Of a stretch of 44,198 nucleotides of DNA, positions 42,420 to 44,198 are shown piece by piece (the stretch's first letter is position 1; the number at the start of each line of letters is the position of its first letter). Made by a program: the position numbers and the translations under genes. The DNA is from an uncultured Oscillospiraceae bacterium (lineage in GTDB: Bacteria; Bacillota; Clostridia; Oscillospirales; Ruminococcaceae), in the NCBI GenBank assembly GCA_934486875.1, contig CAKSPU010000015.1, forward strand, positions 1-44,198, given 5' to 3'. The notes under the pieces are model-generated. The model searched no databases and was not told the DNA's origin. It worked only from the letters and a program-made list of their open reading frames with translations.

Positions 42420-42477
42420 TTGACATTTGTATGATATTATGGTATAATTTGCTTATAGTATTTAACAGTGTTAAATA
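42420..42477 (+). promoter_or_regulatory. MarR promoter and palindromic operator
   Basis: TTGACA (42420-42425), 17-base spacer, TATAAT (42443-42448), a perfect promoter. TATTTAACA-G-TGTTAAATA (42459-42477) is a perfect 9-bp inverted repeat at the transcription start region, the size expected for a MarR operator. A third half-site-like ACTGTTAAC follows at about 42482. Confidence 0.88.
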
Positions 42478-42508
42478 TTTATACTGTTAACTTTCGGGAG
42501 GCGATACA

Positions 42509-42952
42509 GTGGACAGTGAAAATCTTTCTGAAAAGCTCTTTGAACAGTTTCGTGACCTGTATTTCAGAACTGACCCTTTCGGACTAACGGAGTTTCTTCA
42601 AGGTGAGATGAAAGTGCTCTCATACATTGCCATAGCGGAGCACGAGCTCCTTCCGGGACAGCTCTCGGCAGCCCTTGAAATGACGGCCGGCAGGATAGCG
42701 GGCATTCTCCGTTCCCTTGAAAAGAAAGGCTACATCACAAGGCGGACTGACATTGCCGACAGGCGCAGGGTCCTTGTGAGCATCACCGAACAGGGCAGGG
42801 AATACATTGATTCAAGCTCTGAAAAACTTGAACAAAGGCTTGATATGCTTGTTGCCGAAATGGGCAGCGAGAACACGGTCAGAGTTATCGAATCACTTAA
42901 AATATACTCCGAAGCCTCTGCCGCAGTTCTGGCAAAGCTTTCGGACAAATAG
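42509..42952 (+). CDS. MarR family transcriptional regulator
   Basis: A 147-residue winged-helix repressor: EHELLPGQLSAALEMTAGRIAGILRSLEKKGYITRRTDIADRRRVLVSITEQGREYI shows the recognition helix and the D-x-R-D-R-R wing. It begins with GTG, with GGGAGG upstream. It lies 13 bases before glgB, whose ribosome site overlaps its stop codon, so the two are probably co-transcribed and autoregulated. The ligand is unknown. Confidence 0.92.
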   Translation: MDSENLSEKLFEQFRDLYFRTDPFGLTEFLQGEMKVLSYIAIAEHELLPGQLSAALEMTAGRIAGILRSLEKKGYITRRTDIADRRRVLVSITEQGREYIDSSSEKLEQRLDMLVAEMGSENTVRVIESLKIYSEASAAVLAKLSDK

Positions 42953-42965
42953 GAGGTATCCTTTT

Positions 42966-44198
42966 ATGGATATGCACGAATTTTATATGGGCAATGTCTT
43001 TGACGCATACGACTTCTTCGGCGCTCACCCCGATGATACCGGCACGGTGTTCCGAACCTTTGCGCCCTCCGCAGCAGGTGTGTGCATAATCGGTGAATGG
43101 ACGGACTGGAAAGAAGAGCCGATGCAGAAAAACGGTCAGGTCTACGTGTACCACTCTTCTGCCGCACGAAAGGGAATGATGTATAAATATGTCATCTATT
43201 CCCAGAACGGCAGAATGGAGCACTGTGACCCATACGGCTTTGCAATGGAGCTTCGCCCTGCATTTTCCTCCATAATCACCGACCTTATGGAGTACAAATT
43301 CACCGACATAAAGTGGATGCAGAAGCGGAACAAGAATTACGACAGCCCTATGAACATATATGAAGTCCACCTCGGCTCGTGGGTGGAAAATCCCGATGAT
43401 GAGAACGGCTGGTTTACATATTCCGAGATTGCGGACAGGCTCATTAAATATGTAAAGGAGCACGGCTACACCCATATTGAATTTATGCCCCTGAGTGAGC
43501 ACCCTGCCGACTGCTCCTGGGGATATCAGAACACGGGATTTTTTGCTCCCACATCAAGATACGGCACTCCCGCAGAGCTTATGGAGCTTATCGACAAGTG
43601 CCACAACAGTGATATCGGTGTTATTATGGATTTTGTGCCGGTGCATTTTGCGGTTGACGCATATGCCCTTGCAAAATATGACGGTACCTGCCTTTATGAA
43701 TATCCCAACGGCTCTGTGGGACAGAGCGAATGGGGTACATATAACTTTATCCATTCCCGTCGGGAGGTCTGCTGCTTTTTGCAGTCAGCCGCAAATTACT
43801 GGCTGTCGGTATATCATTTTGACGGTCTGCGTATGGACGCAATAAGCCGTGCGATATACTGGCAGGGCGACCCTGCAAGGGGAGTGAACGGCTGTACCGT
43901 TGACTTCCTCAAAAAGATGAACGACGGACTTCACAGGCTCCACCCCACCGCAATGCTCATTGCCGAGGACTCCACATCGTTCCCGAAGATAACCGCACCC
44001 GTGGAATACGGCGGACTGGGCTTTGATTATAAATGGGATCTGGGCTGGATGAATGACACCTTTGACTATTTCCGCACCTCTCCCGAAGAGCGGAAGTATC
44101 ATCACGGAAAGATAACATTTTCAATGATGTACTTTTATAATGAGCTGTATCTCCTGCCTGTTTCCCACGATGAAAACGTCCACGGCAAGGCGACGGCG
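42966..44198 (+). CDS. glgB: 1,4-alpha-glucan branching enzyme (3' end outside window)
   Basis: 411 codons are visible and the frame runs off the right edge. It forms alpha-1,6 branches in glycogen. An N-terminal CBM48-like domain (FGAHPDDTGTVFRTFAPSA, GEWTDWKEEPM) precedes a GH13 barrel with MNIYEVHLGSW, SWGYQNTGFFAPTSRYGTPAELMELID, VIMDFVPVHF, and the catalytic D291 in GLRMDAIS, E334 in LIAEDST and D402 in SHDEN. Its length so far is consistent with a normal enzyme. AGGAGG lies about nine bases upstream. Confidence 0.95.
   Translation, partial: MDMHEFYMGNVFDAYDFFGAHPDDTGTVFRTFAPSAAGVCIIGEWTDWKEEPMQKNGQVYVYHSSAARKGMMYKYVIYSQNGRMEHCDPYGFAMELRPAFSSIITDLMEYKFTDIKWMQKRNKNYDSPMNIYEVHLGSWVENPDDENGWFTYSEIADRLIKYVKEHGYTHIEFMPLSEHPADCSWGYQNTGFFAPTSRYGTPAELMELIDKCHNSDIGVIMDFVPVHFAVDAYALAKYDGTCLYEYPNGSVGQSEWGTYNFIHSRREVCCFLQSAANYWLSVYHFDGLRMDAISRAIYWQGDPARGVNGCTVDFLKKMNDGLHRLHPTAMLIAEDSTSFPKITAPVEYGGLGFDYKWDLGWMNDTFDYFRTSPEERKYHHGKITFSMMYFYNELYLLPVSHDENVHGKATA

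Overview
The window looks like chromosomal DNA of a gut or rumen Clostridia bacterium of the Ruminococcus/Oscillospiraceae kind. This rests on gene content (LL-diaminopimelate aminotransferase, YerC/TrpR-like regulator, MecA-like adaptor, DUF1934, DUF6774, ECF-type S component, two-gene indolepyruvate:ferredoxin oxidoreductase), strong AGGAGG ribosome sites, TTGACA-17-TATAAT promoters and a moderate GC content. The species is inferred, not proven. No phage, CRISPR array, intact insertion sequence or rRNA is visible.

Layout. 1-4700 (minus): a secreted protein with tandem Ig-like repeats running off the left edge, a GT8 glycosyltransferase translationally coupled to it, and a GT-C-like membrane protein. 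4726-4864 is a MITE-like inverted-repeat element. 5050-9788 (plus): iorA, a small membrane protein, iorB, a phenylacetate-CoA ligase and a double-ACT protein, which together interconvert arylpyruvates and arylacetates. 9914-12558 (minus): dapL, dapF and an ANTAR regulator. 12873-13820: a zinc-ribbon membrane protein. 13865-19144 (minus): yfcE, then a compact cluster of DUF1934, murI, ddl, hslO, a methyltransferase and a YerC-like regulator. 19484-20128: rpe, convergent with a mecA-like gene.

20676-22909 holds three adjacent genes for RnfD-, RnfE- and RnfA-like membrane proteins. The order is that of the clostridial rnfCDGEAB operon with C, G and B absent. All four cysteines that bind the intramembrane [2Fe-2S] cluster in Rnf/Nqr appear to be replaced, and the RnfD flavin site is not recognisable. 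This apparently redox-silent Rnf core is the most unusual feature of the window. It is followed by a membrane-anchored glycoside-hydrolase-like protein and miaB.

25862-27588 is an ECF sigma factor/anti-sigma pair with an ECF-type promoter. A tRNA-Ser(GGA), an EAL-type c-di-GMP phosphodiesterase with degenerate GGDEF, and a DAHP synthase follow. 31436-34695 is a GntR/YtrA-regulated ABC transporter with two paralogous lipoproteins. Then come an ECF S component with a C-terminal extension, a BtuF-like lipoprotein, the ilvB-ilvN-ilvC operon, a DUF6774 miniprotein, the beta and gamma subunits of a sodium-pumping decarboxylase, a MarR regulator with a palindromic operator, and the start of glgB at the right edge.

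Taken together the window is mainly core anabolism (lysine/peptidoglycan, branched-chain and aromatic amino acids, glycogen) with several envelope and energy-coupling modules.
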